Positions 50,219 through 63,300 of a stretch of 64,000 bases of DNA are shown piece after piece. The translations under genes and the position numbers were made by a program. A model generated the notes under the pieces. The model saw only the letters and a list, made by a program, of their open reading frames with translations, did no database searches and was not told where the DNA came from. This DNA is from Capitulum mitella (Eukaryota; Arthropoda; Thecostraca; Pollicipedomorpha; Pollicipedidae): NCBI GenBank assembly GCA_030062745.1, contig CP099841.1, forward strand, positions 24,679,398 to 24,743,397, in the 5' to 3' direction. Numbering within the stretch: the first letter of the stretch is position 1; each line of letters begins with the position of its first letter.

Positions 50219-52709
50219 CTGGGAAAGAGAGATTACACGGCTGGTGAGGTGTGATTGGACCGAGCGGCGGCGCAGCCAAGCAAAGGCGGGTTTGGTGGCC
50301 ACGTCCAAGCAACACCCTCACCGCCATGTAACGTCTCTTTGCCAGGATGAACGCCGTGCGTGCGAGCGCACCAGTCAAATCGACAATGACAAAGGGCTTG
50401 GCATTGCCCTGGCATCATGTGCCGGGTAATGAACAGAGGTATCTGCTTTCATGTGCTGATTCTATGGTCATAATGGACCCATCTCAACCAGCAACAAAGG
50501 AAAGTTCTGATAATAAAATGGATTTGCAGGCAGACGCAAAAAACAACATTGAAGAATATGGAGCAGCAAGATACGATGTTATTCGAGAACGTAGCGATAT
50601 GTTTTTCTGTAGCTAATTCATCACATACCACTTGGTATTTCTGACACACTGATGTTTTCCTCATCAAAAAACAGCCATGATGAAAACGCTGCTGCAAAGC
50701 CGATGCGCGAGGACTTCAAAGACGAAGACTCAGCACCTGGATCCGAACGGCATACGGCTGGGCAATCCTACATCGCAGTGCGCGGCTGGCTTCCGGCCCA
50801 GCGCGCCGACCAGTCTCTCGCCGCCTTCTGCGTCGTTAAATGATAAACGGATCGACGCACCGACGGCGTCGGCGGCGCATTATGAACACCTCGTCCCGGG
50901 CCGTTCGGCGACATCAATCTCCATCGGCGCAATCAGGCCGGAGGAGCCGCTACTCCGACCCGAAGATTAGGAGCCGATCCCCGGCTCAGCCGCCCGCGCG
51001 CTGACGACGCGCGCGGTGACACCGCCGCCGCCGACGGCCGCGTCCCCGCGGCGAGCGTCGGCCGAGGCCGTCGCCGCCGACGTCGCGGCGCGTCCGGGTG
51101 CTACGCGTGGAGCAGTCTCGCGGCGATACGCTGCGAGGATGACGCTCCTTTGACTTGTGCGCGGGAACGCAAAGCCGGCCGGGTCGGTAAGGTCGTGATG
51201 TTGAAGGCAGAGAGCGCAATATGAAACGACGATGTTTTGAAATCTGCGAGTGAACGTTATAAGGAGCTTGAATGGTGCAACAAAAAGTCGGTCGTCGGTT
51301 GCCTAGCTTCGTTAGGAAATTATAATCTGGTTTCGTTTAACTGCGCAGAATCAACGCCGCAGATTCGCTGACCGTCTGGTGTGGATTAAAAGACACTGGT
51401 CGTATTGTTTCACAATCACTCACACTACCGTGACGTTCGGGGCGGAGTGAAATTCACAACTTTCAGTGATCAATCTCAAGACATTCTTATAACTGTAGAA
51501 TGGCTCTTCAAAGTTTCGAGTTAAATCTCAAAACTTTATGAATTTTAATTAAACGTTAACGAGGAGTCCACTTTTATAGTTTAAGGCAATTTTAAGTTAA
51601 ATCACTGGAGCGTTCTTCCTTACTCCAAGGCTATTATACCTTGGAGTTTTCAAACCATCCCATAACGCTGTTTGCTACCAGAAACGTATTGTTTCCGAAG
51701 CATCGTGTTTCATGCATATGAATGTTTTTATGCACAACCTCCTGACTAGTAACACAATTTCAGTCAATGTCAGAATGAAAAGAAAGCATGTCCCACACTC
51801 AAACAGTTCATAAGAAGTTTATCAACATGGCGGGGTACACTTGATTTTCGTAAGGGGACAAAGCACGACGCACTGCAACAAAGACAAAATGCCGAATTTT
51901 GTTGAAGAAAAAAAAACGAATTTATTTCATCACTCCGGCGTGACTAAACAAATCTCAGCGCAGAGGTACACGATTTTGTGTTAAATCACGATGCTTTTGG
52001 GGTTCAAATGTAACACATTTTGAAAACAATGACATGGGCGGTTCCATTTAACTGGGAAATACAAACCTGCAATGAACTGCATAGAGACGCTGAGGGGAAT
52101 GTTGCGCATCTATAACTGTTGGACTGAAGTCACCAAGACTTCGCCTGAACCCTTAGAAGCCAATTTGTGATATTCGTTATGTTCTAAAATTCTACACTCA
52201 CGGATGTTCAAAGCGTTTTCCCACGGTCTGCTCGTGAGTCTTATCCCACCGCGTCCTGATTACAGTTGTCGCGTTACGCCCCTCCGCGACAACGAACGGG
52301 CGCCGACTGACGGACTCTTGCGATCATTGGCCGGCACAGGCCTGCGTATTGTGTCACATCGGCAGATAACTACAGAATATAGGTTTTCATTTACGTTTTC
52401 TGAAACCCCATATTTTTTCAAGAATAACGAGTATTAAAGCGCTATGAGCGACATTTTTCAGACCAACCGATTATGTTCATGAAGGGCGACAAAGATGGAC
52501 CATTTCCTAAAAAGCGCATCGGCCAATTGTTGGCCTAATTTCACTGGGAAATTAATCATAATCCATTCAGCATTTCCTTGACATTCGTATTTTTTGCATT
52601 ACATTCGTTCATATTTATCGCATAAAAATATTGGTCATCACACCGGACCATCCCTGTCAGCAAGCCACTTCCTGCAGGGCTGATGGCCAGCTGGCTAACT
52701 GTCGCTCAC
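50219..52709. other. Predicted gene B 5' UTR intron
   Basis: A CpG-rich patch lies at ~50860-51110; the rest is AT-rich with no coding signal. The bounds are CAG|GTGAGC at the right end and CTTTCCCAG at the left. Confidence 0.5.
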
Positions 52710-52751
52710 CTGAAGATTTTCGATGCGGTGGACGGCTGGAAGAGCGGCACT
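52710..52751 (-). other. Gene B 5' non-coding exon 1
   Basis: This is a 42-nt exon from the predicted start site to AAATCTTCAG|GTGAGC (52710/52709). It has no ATG. Joined to G50218 it gives a 43-nt 5' UTR. The predicted intron is 50219-52709, 2,491 nt, ending CTCTTTCCCAG. Confidence 0.6.
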
Positions 52752-52784
52752 GTTTGCGGCTGAAGGGGGCGGAGGGTTTTTATA
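52751..52784 (-). promoter_or_regulatory. TATA box and initiator of gene B
   Basis: On the minus strand TATAAAAA occupies 52784-52777. The arthropod-type initiator ACAGTG places +1 at about 52751, 33 bases after the first TATA base. The flanks are GC- and C-rich. A splice donor follows 41 bases later, and the next acceptor on this strand directly precedes the gene B ATG, which is why I assign the promoter to gene B. Gene A could also use it through alternative splicing. Confidence 0.65.
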
Positions 52785-55700
52785 CAGGGTTCGGGTGGGA
52801 GGCGAGACGCCCGGGGCCGCGCCGCCGGCGCCCGAGGGGCAGTCCCCGCCCGGTCCCGTCTCCTGAGAGAGGAGGTAGAGGAAAGCGCTGATCAGGAACC
52901 ACTGGGGCGCCGCCCCACCCCGCACTCACGTGAACCGTGTCCCGGCCGGGTGCGGCTTCAGCAGACGAGAGGCTCGAGCCCGCCGCACCGTCCGCGATGA
53001 AGCAGGCTGTGCCGAAACGGCGTCACTATCCGCCCCCGGGGCCGACACCCAGCCACGTGAGGGTGTCCGCTCCCTGGGGTGCCGAGGGGCTCTTAGTTGT
53101 TTGTTATTTGTTTTCTTCCCTCAAAGGGGTGTTATTTTCTCAGAGACGACGGAAACAGTAGACACAAAGGAACGGCAGCAGTCCAGACTGGGAGGCATTA
53201 AAACAAGTTAGGTTTAATTGTGGCCGGAAAGCACCTGTCCTTTGAGCAGTGACATGCTCCAGACAGTCTGTTTATTGCCGGTTTGAGCTCCAGTCAATGT
53301 GAGAGAATGATATGCCTGCGAGGAAAGATTCGATCCATTTGGAAGTGATGAGCAGCGTCTCAACGATTCCCTGCTGGACGCAACAGGACCAATCGAAAAT
53401 AAGCTTACGATAACTTCTATGCAGGACTTTTTTACGACACTGGCTGAAACAATGATAAGATTTCCGTACATCAAATCGAAAGTGTCCAAGCTGCACTTCT
53501 GAAACTAGACAACCTTCTTTGCTTCAAACCTCCCATGGTTTTTTTTTTGTTCTAACTGTGATCTGTTTGTTTGAGTTTTGCTATTTTTGAACAGTTTGCG
53601 CTCAACACTTTCAACGGCCACCGACTCACACCCTCTTTTTTAAGGGCATGTCATGGAATAATCCTGATACGGCGACGGTCGTTATAGGTAACAAATGTTT
53701 CAAATGTTTTTGGGTAGTCAGTGGTGCCAAATATTTTGTGAGAATGCCACCACGGATGTCAGTGGTCTCCGCGCTTTATTCCTCACATCGCTGAAGGCCG
53801 TCTTTCTGTTCCCGAAGCTCACTTCACAAGAACAATGCGCATCTGACGATCAATGCATTGTAGATGTAATGCAAAGGAAAACACCACATCACGTCGTCTT
53901 GTGGAATTTCACACCAGAAATAATCAAGAGGCCCAAGGGCAAGACGGGACCTAGACTGACTTCGTGGTTGGACAGAGCGCGGGACATATTTTACAATATG
54001 ATGAAAATTTATGGTACAGTAAAATGACCCTGCGCCGGTATATTGCCAGGCCTGACCATTGCTGTGCGGTTAATGAGCTGTTTAAGCGGTCTGCACATTA
54101 GCGTCCATTTGGGAGGGGAATGATCTGACGGTGACGTCAATATCGATCTCAGAGTCCACAGAGCGGCTGTCGCTGGGTAAGGGCGCTTCCAACCGACTGT
54201 TTTGGGAAGAATCAAACCTTTGGGGTAGGGGCCAAATGTGGAGATGGATGGGCATCGTGAGTGTTTTTATTTACGACAAAATGCATCAAATTTGTCATGA
54301 CACCTTTCAAGCAGAGTAATGCAGTGGTCGTGGAAAAGGGCTATGTCTGCCCCTAAATAGAGAAACGCATTATTGCCAGCAGTTTGTCGTCTTGATGGGA
54401 AGGAGCATATTTATGTAACGCTACCCTTGAGGCCTTGACGCTGTCTTACGATGGGTTTTTGAACGTCTTTTTAATCCCTACAATTTGTCCCATGATTTCG
54501 GGATGGATAAGGGCAAGATAATATCTTGCACCTGAAAGGTGGCGACACGCTTCGGGAAATGCCGGTTTCAGTTTTGGTTTTTCGTCCGGTTCCTTACAAA
54601 TACTCAGAAATTTTTGTTCAGTAAGATGCCAAGGCTATATTTCAACATCATCCGGTTATGGCACGATTGGGTTTGGGTAGGCCCCAAAAGTTGGTTTTAC
54701 TGGCTCCATTGGATATTGGCTGGCCCCTCAGGAGCAAAGAAAGCGGTATTTCCCAGTGCTATGGAAGCAAAGCCTTTCTCTAAAACAAACATTATTATCC
54801 TTTCTCAAACAGACGGCTTGCGCACAGCATAATGTCACTATTCAAACGCTCAGAACTTGTTCTCCCATTCACTGGAGTTAGCCCCAGTTTCTTGTGGAAC
54901 ATTTCAGAAATCTGTGATTTTTTAAACAAATGTTATGTTTATCCTGGGGAATGTCTGGCATTCACTTAAGAACACATTTCTAGGTTTTCTCTGAAATCAA
55001 AATGTCGTGCCACGACACTTTTTATACCGTCACCTGTGGACAGATTTTCAGGAGTGTTCCCGTCAACGAATCACGTCTACGCAAGAGACCTTATGTTAAC
55101 ACTTTTTTTAAAAAATAGCAAAACAGAATATCACAATGACACTGATTGGAACAACATTGAACTTAAGCCTGTCAAAATGCTTCCGTGTTATGTATTTGCC
55201 AGCAACCGGGCGATGGCAACGAGGTTTCATTTCGTCTCCACACTGTACCGCGAAGCAAATAAAAACCTTCCTCGACCATATTTTATTGACATTAAACCGC
55301 GACGATGGTTAGCGGCGATGAGATCAGCCGACACCATGACCATCCACTGTCAAGAAAAACTGACGTAGAGTTCACCGAGTAAACTGTTGACAGAAAGACG
55401 TGAAAGACATTGGAGACGCTATGACAGGCATTATTCCTGTTCGTACTTTTCTGGACTTATTACGTCGTCGTCTCATTTTCCGTCGCTGTCCTCTTATTCG
55501 TACTTTATCTGTCGCCAAGACACCGTCCACTCAGAATGCACTTCACGTGTCGATTTAACCTTATTCCCGAAGGGCTAGACGGTATGGTCGATTCCCGGAG
55601 GGGGGGGGGGGCGGATTCGGCACCCCCCTGGGATCTCGAGAACTACTTGTCCGATTTACATCGCAACAAACGGCAAGCAATTTGCCGTGACGTGAACTAC

Positions 55701-56460
55701 ATTTTTATCAAAAGAAATCTTCAAAATTTTGAAATGTGTGGATACAGGGGGGCAAAAATGTCAAAATTAGGGGTCCTTTTGGACTTCTTACAACTCCGTT
55801 GTTTATCGACCGATTTCAGTGAAATTGGCATGAATCGAGAGATTATGGATAGGGCTTTTACCATGGGCCCGCAAATCTGAAATTTTGAGAAAATTCATGG
55901 GCGTTTACAGGGTTTCAAAAATAGGACGATTAGTTTTCTAACAACTGAATGAACAAAAAAGGTAAAAACACTTTTTTTGGCTTCTGCTAGTCATGTTATG
56001 CTAAAGAAGTACAAATCGCACTACAATGTTTGTATAATGTTAGCATAGGCGGTGCCAGGGACATGAAAAACGGGGAACTGTCATGGTCCCACGTTCTTCA
56101 GATCAACTTGTGACCTTTGACCTTAAATGACCTCCAGTGACCTTGGGGTTACTTGGAATCATCTCGTGTGCATTTAATACTATCTGTAAACGTTTTCAAT
56201 CATTTGAATTCACTCTATTTCAAAAATTTCATTTCATGGCTATATCGATATAGAGTACGCGCAATGACATTTTAGGTCATAGCTCCGTGACCAGACCTGA
56301 TATCAAACTGAAACTTGGTAAACAAGTAGAAGACATCTTTGTGCGTCATATATATTCCGGGTTTGGCATTTGAAAAAACGGCGCCGAAATTATTATTAAC
56401 TCTGTTTTTGGCAGACATTTTCCTTTTACCCTGAACAGGGCCATTACCAAGACTAGAACA
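52785..56460. other. Upstream of gene B: CpG-rich flank and repeat-like DNA
   Basis: Positions 52790-53060 are GC-rich promoter flank. From ~55590 (12-base G run) to ~56400 the sequence looks like a dispersed non-coding repeat with several AGGTCA/TGACCT words. The frames at 53695-54027 and 55036-55368 have no motif. Confidence 0.45.
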
Positions 56461-57336
56461 TTACCTAGGACATTACCAAGACTAATGTAAGTGTTAAATA
56501 GTAAAAATAAAGCAGAAGTAGAAAATTCGAGTGTACATGTGCTAAGCGTTTAAAGATCCCACAACAGACAGTTCCCGACAAAAGGTTCCGTCCACTATAA
56601 AAAAACTAACATATTCACATCACGGAACAACACGGACACGGCACACAAACATCGAACACATACACGCACACAAACACACAAACAGCCGTACTTTTTCACT
56701 ATTGCCCATACAGCACGCTCTCATATAGCTTTAAGGTGCCCATTACGTTCACTTGCTTATGTTTGGCTGAAGATCTTGAATATACATAGCCTCCATTACG
56801 AAGCGAATATAAGGCCTCCAAGCGAAGGCTTTCGGTAATGGAGCGCGTGTATATTCAAGATCTTCAACCAAACATAAACAAACAAGTGAACGCTATGGGC
56901 ACCTTAGTATGAATATATGGCCTCGAAGTGAAGGCTTTCGGTAATGGAGACCGTGTATATTCAAAATCTTCAACCAAACATAAACAAACAAGTGAACGCA
57001 ATGGGCACCTTGAAGTCATGTGAGAGCGTGCTACATGGGCAAGGGTGAAAGAGTATGCTGTTTGTGTGCTTGTGTGTTTGTGTGTTTGATGTTTGCGTGC
57101 CGTGTCCGTCTTGTTCCGTGATGTGAATACCTATGTTAGTTTTTATAGTGGCAGGAATCTTTTAGCGGGAACTGCCTGTTGTGGGATCTTTATATATTTA
57201 GCACGTGTACATCTGAATTTTCTACTTCCATTTTTTTCATAACATAACTATGCTTACATTACTTAATATTACATTAGTACTTAATATTTGCATTGGCCTT
57301 AATACTTACATTAGCCTTGGTCATGTCCTAGGTAGG
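56461..57336. mobile_element. Non-autonomous element with long terminal inverted repeats
   Basis: The left end, with ACCTAGGACATTACCAAG, is matched in reverse by the right end (57300-57336). The match continues inward for ~300 bases: both arms contain TAATGTAAG, a GAAGTAGAAAATTC block, AAAGATCCCACAACA, a CACTATAAAAA stretch and a CACATCACGGAACAA block. The inner arms meet around two direct copies of a ~100-base block (about 56811-56907 and 56910-57012), a piece of which also occurs inverted at 56740-56800. There is no coding capacity. This is a foldback or MITE-like structure; no target-site duplication could be fixed. Confidence 0.75.
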
Positions 57337-60300
57337 ACAAAACGTCGACGAATATACCACTGTTTTATATTTAAATTCTGTCTTTTCAAAAACCAAGTAA
57401 CATGAATCATGAAGATACTGACAGAGCATGAGGCCAGTAATATAGTAACTGTAAGGAAGATTGAAAGGTTAATAAAAAAAATTATCAGCTGCCGATCTGC
57501 GGTGACGTTAAGGAGCATTGCATGCTAAATAACCTGCTTCCAATTGATAACGCAGTTTTTTCCATAAGTGGACGCAACAAAATAAAAATAGGAAATAAAA
57601 TTTCCTTTGGGCAAAATAAAGGAGTTGGATTCCTTGAGGAACCCTCATTTGAGGGTGGTGAAGCTTGACAGGCCCTCGGCTCGGCCCCTCTCAAATATTT
57701 ACAGAAAACGACACCTCCGACCGCCATCAGGTTTGCAGGGGCACTGCCAGTTACCTATGCTTGCTCTAAGCGCTACTATGCTCACATGACTAGCAGTTCG
57801 CAGGGAAGAGTAAGTAGGTGATTCCCTTTCAATGCAATGAAAATGTGGCCGCCTATCATATGGAAGAAACATTTCTGAACTTATCATTTCGACCATGTGC
57901 TTATGGTACACGGGGCACAGAGGTCACAGCAAGGCCACATATAGATTTTTGCCTGTCTTTCCAAGTCGTGCTATGGCCTTAATGAAATCGTTACTTTACG
58001 CTTTTGCTACCTACAATCGGCGCCCTGATGCGGATTTCACGAAACACTTATGAAGTGCGTTTCCTGCCTCCAGTTTCTGTATACCGTGTCCGGCCGAGCA
58101 CAAGCCGCTGCAACGCGTTCCGCACGCGACAACGAACCAAAACCAAAATGGCCGACCTGCGCATAATTTTACAAACAAAGCACTCATGTGGTGTTAGACT
58201 GAAGCAACTGAATAATCCTCACATGCTTAAGATGACGTTCACCGTGGCGGTAACTAACATCCTAAATGAGACAACTTAGCGTCACTGTTACTAGGTTTAG
58301 CTCTCCTGAACTCTCTAAAGCTTTGGGTATTCATTTGTTACTCGCAGCTACAACCCGAGTGCTTGGTCGAAACATTTTAAAGCTGAGAGGAAGCACTTGT
58401 TTAGGAAAAATAATGCTTGAAGCAACCATTTAGCAAGCAAAAAGCAACTTAAGTGCTAATCTGTTTTTGCAGTGTACAGGAAATGGACTACAAAACTTAA
58501 ACAGCTGCAATGGCAAATAAAAACCGACGGTACATTCATCATATTTTGTACAGAAACAAAGCGGTTTTTCTTGTGTCTGGTTTTCACTTGTTAGTCGTAA
58601 ATTGGAATTTTAAGGCTTTTCACAAGCAATTCGTGTTAATCATCCACTTCAGGCCTCATGTTTAGTGATGGCGCTATGTGTGCAAGGCAGCAAAAACAAA
58701 TGACACTTTCGAAACATTTATTTTCATGTATAGTCATTATGGTAGTGTTAAATTTTCCCGACCTAGGGGAGAGGGGGCCATTGCCCTGCTGCCCCCCCCC
58801 CCCTGGCGTCGTCACTGCCCACGTCTCTGTCTCTGCATTACCGAGTCTTTGGTAAAGAAATCTTCATCACTGAGGTGGCAAATGGAAAAAAACAGCCTTG
58901 GGCGATAATGTGTACGATGTGGCAAAAGATGAGGCTGGTGCCAAATCGACGTCCCTTTTTTGGCTCTTTTTGTCTCTTCCCTTCTTTTTCTCTCTCGTAA
59001 CCGCGGCCATCTCGGAACCGAGCCAAACAAGATTAGATGATTGGAGGATGTTGAGAGATGTATTGCTTGGAAGCAGGAGGCGAAGAAACCGTTTGGAAGT
59101 TTAAGCACAGGTTCGCATCCGTAAATGTTTTGGCTCAGAGCCGACAATGAAATGTATGGTATTTAATGACAGCTGGAAGCTTTAGAAGCTTAATGAGCAA
59201 TTTTACTAAGAGTCATCGCCAAGCAAATAAACAACAGAAAAGTGGGTGCAAAATAATATAATAATAAGGGCTGTGCAAAGTGATGAAGGGGATACTGCGG
59301 AACGTGTAGGTCAAGTGCCATATTCAACCACGATGAGGTATTCGTAGCTGGCATGCCAGTCAACCTGTTCCGAACGCTAGAAATTCTGAAACTGCGACGC
59401 GAATGGGATCACAAGGCCCAGAGTTTTGGATGTGTTAACACATCCGGAAACGTTGATTCAGTCCGGACAAAGGTAACGATAAAAGCGCCGGCTGCGGAAC
59501 GTTCGAGTTTCAACTCGCCGGTAGCCCCCGCAAGAAGTGTCATGTTCCACTCTGGCCGTGTTACCGAAATTCGAGAAGTGCAGCTGGCGGTTGCTAAGTC
59601 TTGCGCTCTCCACGCAGGCTTCCCGGTGACTCTCTGGAGAGATGTAATGTGCGATGCTCGCTGTGGGCGTGTGTGTACATGCTATCATCACGTACTGTAC
59701 GTCATCGAGGCGTTCGATATTTCGTGGCGCGTTATTGCATGAACTGTAGGGCACTCAGGGAGGAGGTGGACGGATTTGGACTCTCCCCGGTGAGCTGTCG
59801 CCCGGTCGCTACTGGGCCGATGTCGGCGCCTGGGGTGACATCGGCCCATCACGTGATCGGGGTTAGCGGCGGCTGACCTTGTCTGGGTTCTTGTATGGTC
59901 TTGGTCTGGGTGCGGAATACGCCGTGATGGACCGGTCTGTGCGCGATGCATTACTCGCTGGCAGTTACAGACATGGCCATAGGAGAACACGGATGACGTG
60001 CTGCACCGCTTATGCGGTATGTATGCTACTACAAAGTTATGCCTGAACTCTCCTAGACTAGAGTCAGGGTGATGTAAAGAAACAAAAACTTACGTTCAGT
60101 GAAAGAATAACTAACTAATGATTTCAAGTTTACAGTCGTTTGGAGTGGTGGGCAATTGGAAAAAGATTGACTTTTCGGCTTGCAGGTTTCTTCATGACTG
60201 CTTCTTTTCTTCATCATTCAGCATGCTCAGACCAGCGGCCAACTGTTCAACGAGCCGAACGAACTTTCATGATGGCCAGAAAATCAGCTGTTTGGCAGCG

Positions 60301-63300
60301 TTTCTAGGAACCCAAACCAATTGAAAAGAGTTTAGACGACCTTCAATGCTGATGCTCAATAACATTCCGGAGAAAAGGCAGCACAGTACTTATTAGCTTT
60401 TGTCACGAATAACGAAATGCTGCTCGTGTCACCGTGTTAAACCACCGAAATTAAGGCCTGCAATCTTAAAAGGCACCATTTCATACTGAAAACTAAATGT
60501 ATTGACTCCCACAAGGCCGTCACCCGGAATACCAACACTCTGCTGTAATTGGTCATCATCTATGCCTTGAAAAGTGTCAGCTTCACAAGGGTGCATTCAC
60601 ATCTGGCAAACTTAACTCTTTGAAGCAAAGATAACAAGATTCGAACGCCCTCGCCATCATCAATTCACCTCCAGGGACGGTTCATTCAACCCAAGAGGCG
60701 TCCTCTCGCATGTAGCACCCTGCTGACTCCGGCCCGCATTTTTCCCGTCGCGCGCTCTCCGCCGGTGAGCTTGTTTTCGCCAGGAGCCCATGGCGACGGC
60801 GCCGCCGCCGCGGCCGTCAAGGTCAAGGTCATTGTCCGTCCTGTTTGCGTCCGGCCGGCGCCGCGGCGTGGGCCCTTCAACCGAAGCATTCTCCGCCGGT
60901 TACCGGCAGTCAGGCAGCGCCGACCCGGCCAGGCCAAACACCTTGTTTGCTGGCCTCGCCTCCGGCCGGGTTTACCGGCCGGCGCCTGTTTTTTAACGCC
61001 GTCTCGCTCGTAAACAATCTCGCAAAATGGAGATCTACAAGTCCTCCGGGAGAGGATGCTGGACTGAGAAGTCCTCAGAGGATGCTGGACTGAGCGACGC
61101 GCCGGCGAGCGCTTCAGTCGCCGGCCCAGGGTCTGCACTATGCCGTCGCAGCTGACGGCTGCCAGTTCGCAGTGACATCGACCGCAGCGACCCGCTCATG
61201 GAGGTGTTCCAGCCCGAGATTCACCGGCCGGCTGACGGTGTCTCAGTCTGGTGTTCAGCTGTGGTCGGTAGACGGTGTCCCAGCCCGAGATTTACCGGCC
61301 GACAATAGATGCATTGATCTCAGGTTCACTGACTGGTAGGCTGTGGTATTTACGGCCATGGTAGGCGGTGGCTCAGTCTGGGCTTCACTGGCTGATAGAC
61401 GATGTCTCACTTCGCTGCTTTCCAGCTATCGAGAGGCAGACAGCACGTAACCTGGCGTTTAGCATTAAGTTTTCTGTTTCAGACAAAACCGGGAGTACTT
61501 ATGTTTGCCGAAAAAGTTTCCAGTAAGTTTCGCAACACTGCTGCAGTCTACAAAAGCAGCCTGAACAAGCAAAACAGCAAACCAAAACTACAGTCTCGGT
61601 GCAGAAAATATCAGAAGCTTCTCAATGTTTAAATACTGAAACAACACTGATTCCAGCGTGTGTGTTTACACCAGGAATGGCAGCTCGGCTAGAGCGCCAA
61701 CCGATGTCGAGATGATCGGCAGCGTCCCGGCTGGTTCCTATGGCATTAAGACGCGTCAGTTCCTGGACATGCCGTCCCCTGAAGCGGCAATCTGCTCTGC
61801 AGCCGGCGGCAACAGTTCCGAGTCCCTGGATCACCCTCCGTGTACGCTAACGCCGGATTTTGAATCAAAGACGCGGAATCGGACCGGTGTCAGATGTTGC
61901 ACGGCACGACGAACGTTCAGCAGCGTCAGGGCGGACCTATGCAAGCAATGATTGGGAGGCCCAAATGCTAGTTTCGACTAATTCTGATGTTTTTGTTTGA
62001 GGTCGTTCTTCCCACGCACAACGATATTCCTGATGTTGAAAATTAAAAAGTATTGGGGGCCCGGTCCCCGCCCCAAAAAAACTTTGAAGTTCCGTCCATG
62101 AGCAGCACTATCCGGGTCGGTGTTCTCCATGCTCGAAAAACGCTTTGGTAACAAAGTTCGGGCCTGCGCAACTAGTCCGGCTTAGAGTAGACTTTGATCC
62201 CAATGGCCGTTTTCACAACAGTTAAATTTAACATGTGATCTGATATGAGTCCTTACATGTCTACTCTTTCCAGCCAAAAGCAAACTTTCCCAGCATACCG
62301 TAATATGACTCTGAACGGTTCTGGGAATAGCCTTGTGCTCTACGATTCAACACAATGGAAATTTGAGGGGTCATTTTGGTTTGCATGTGTGGTAAAATCT
62401 GTAAATTCACCCCAGTGAAAGATGCTCATGCTATCCGTTCCATCATCGGGATACTGGGGCATAGCCAAACGCTGTCGCCATGCTCGCCGTTGAATGACTG
62501 GCAGTTATAGCTGTCCAAGTAAACTGACGACCGCACATGTCAGCTGGCCTGTGCTCGATTCGCCCCAAGTGGATCGATTCATCACATGATTCACAACGCT
62601 GGGAATCGATGCGGATTATGGTTCATGGCAGCTTAAAAAAATGAATCGGTTCAATTATAATTCGCCGATGATCTGCTATTCTATGCTGATCCTCATTTCG
62701 ATTGCGGTTTTCAGGTGAATCGATTCTGATTCCCAATTACGACGTAGTTGTGAAATTTATGAATTGATTCAGAATCAAGTACAAGCCTGCACGTCAGACT
62801 GTGTCGCGGGGATCGACATTGTTGAAATTGGCTGTAGCAGATGTAACAGCGACGACGAATAAACAGGTGACGGTCGTGACATGAATCCATCCTGTGGAGA
62901 AAGGCGGACGAAAGGGAAAGGAGGTGACGGTTAGTGGGGACGGATGGCGTGTTGTGCAGCAGAAGGGGATGTCAGATCCTTTCTCCTCCTAACAGCCACG
63001 CTTGGTTTGTCCTTGAAATAAGGTGGTGCTGGCAAACGTAAGAAAAATTTGTCAAACTGAGCCGAATAAGTCCATTTCATGTCAGCTGACTTGTAAGCAA
63101 GGACGCGGAAGCCATGGTGTCGGGGGACTTCAGCCCCTCTAACTTTCAGATGGCGGGACGCAAATTCCTCAACTTTTCAGCACTGAGGATATGCAGTGTA
63201 TCTGTTTGCCATCTGGCCATTTTACACATGAGTTGGTATATACGAGTATAAGTGAGAAATTAACAATAAAAGCTAATCTTTCAGTGCAGAATAAATAGCG

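Noticed and set aside
48907-50247. 446-codon plus-strand frame
   Set aside because: It is the antisense shadow of gene B. The minus frame has the signal peptide, motifs and paralogue; the plus frame reads as Arg/Gly/Asp-rich nonsense.
48833-50308. 491-codon minus frame overlapping gene B in another phase
   Set aside because: It is an alternative phase of the same GC-rich repeat, rich in His/Ala/Arg, with no matching frame in gene A.
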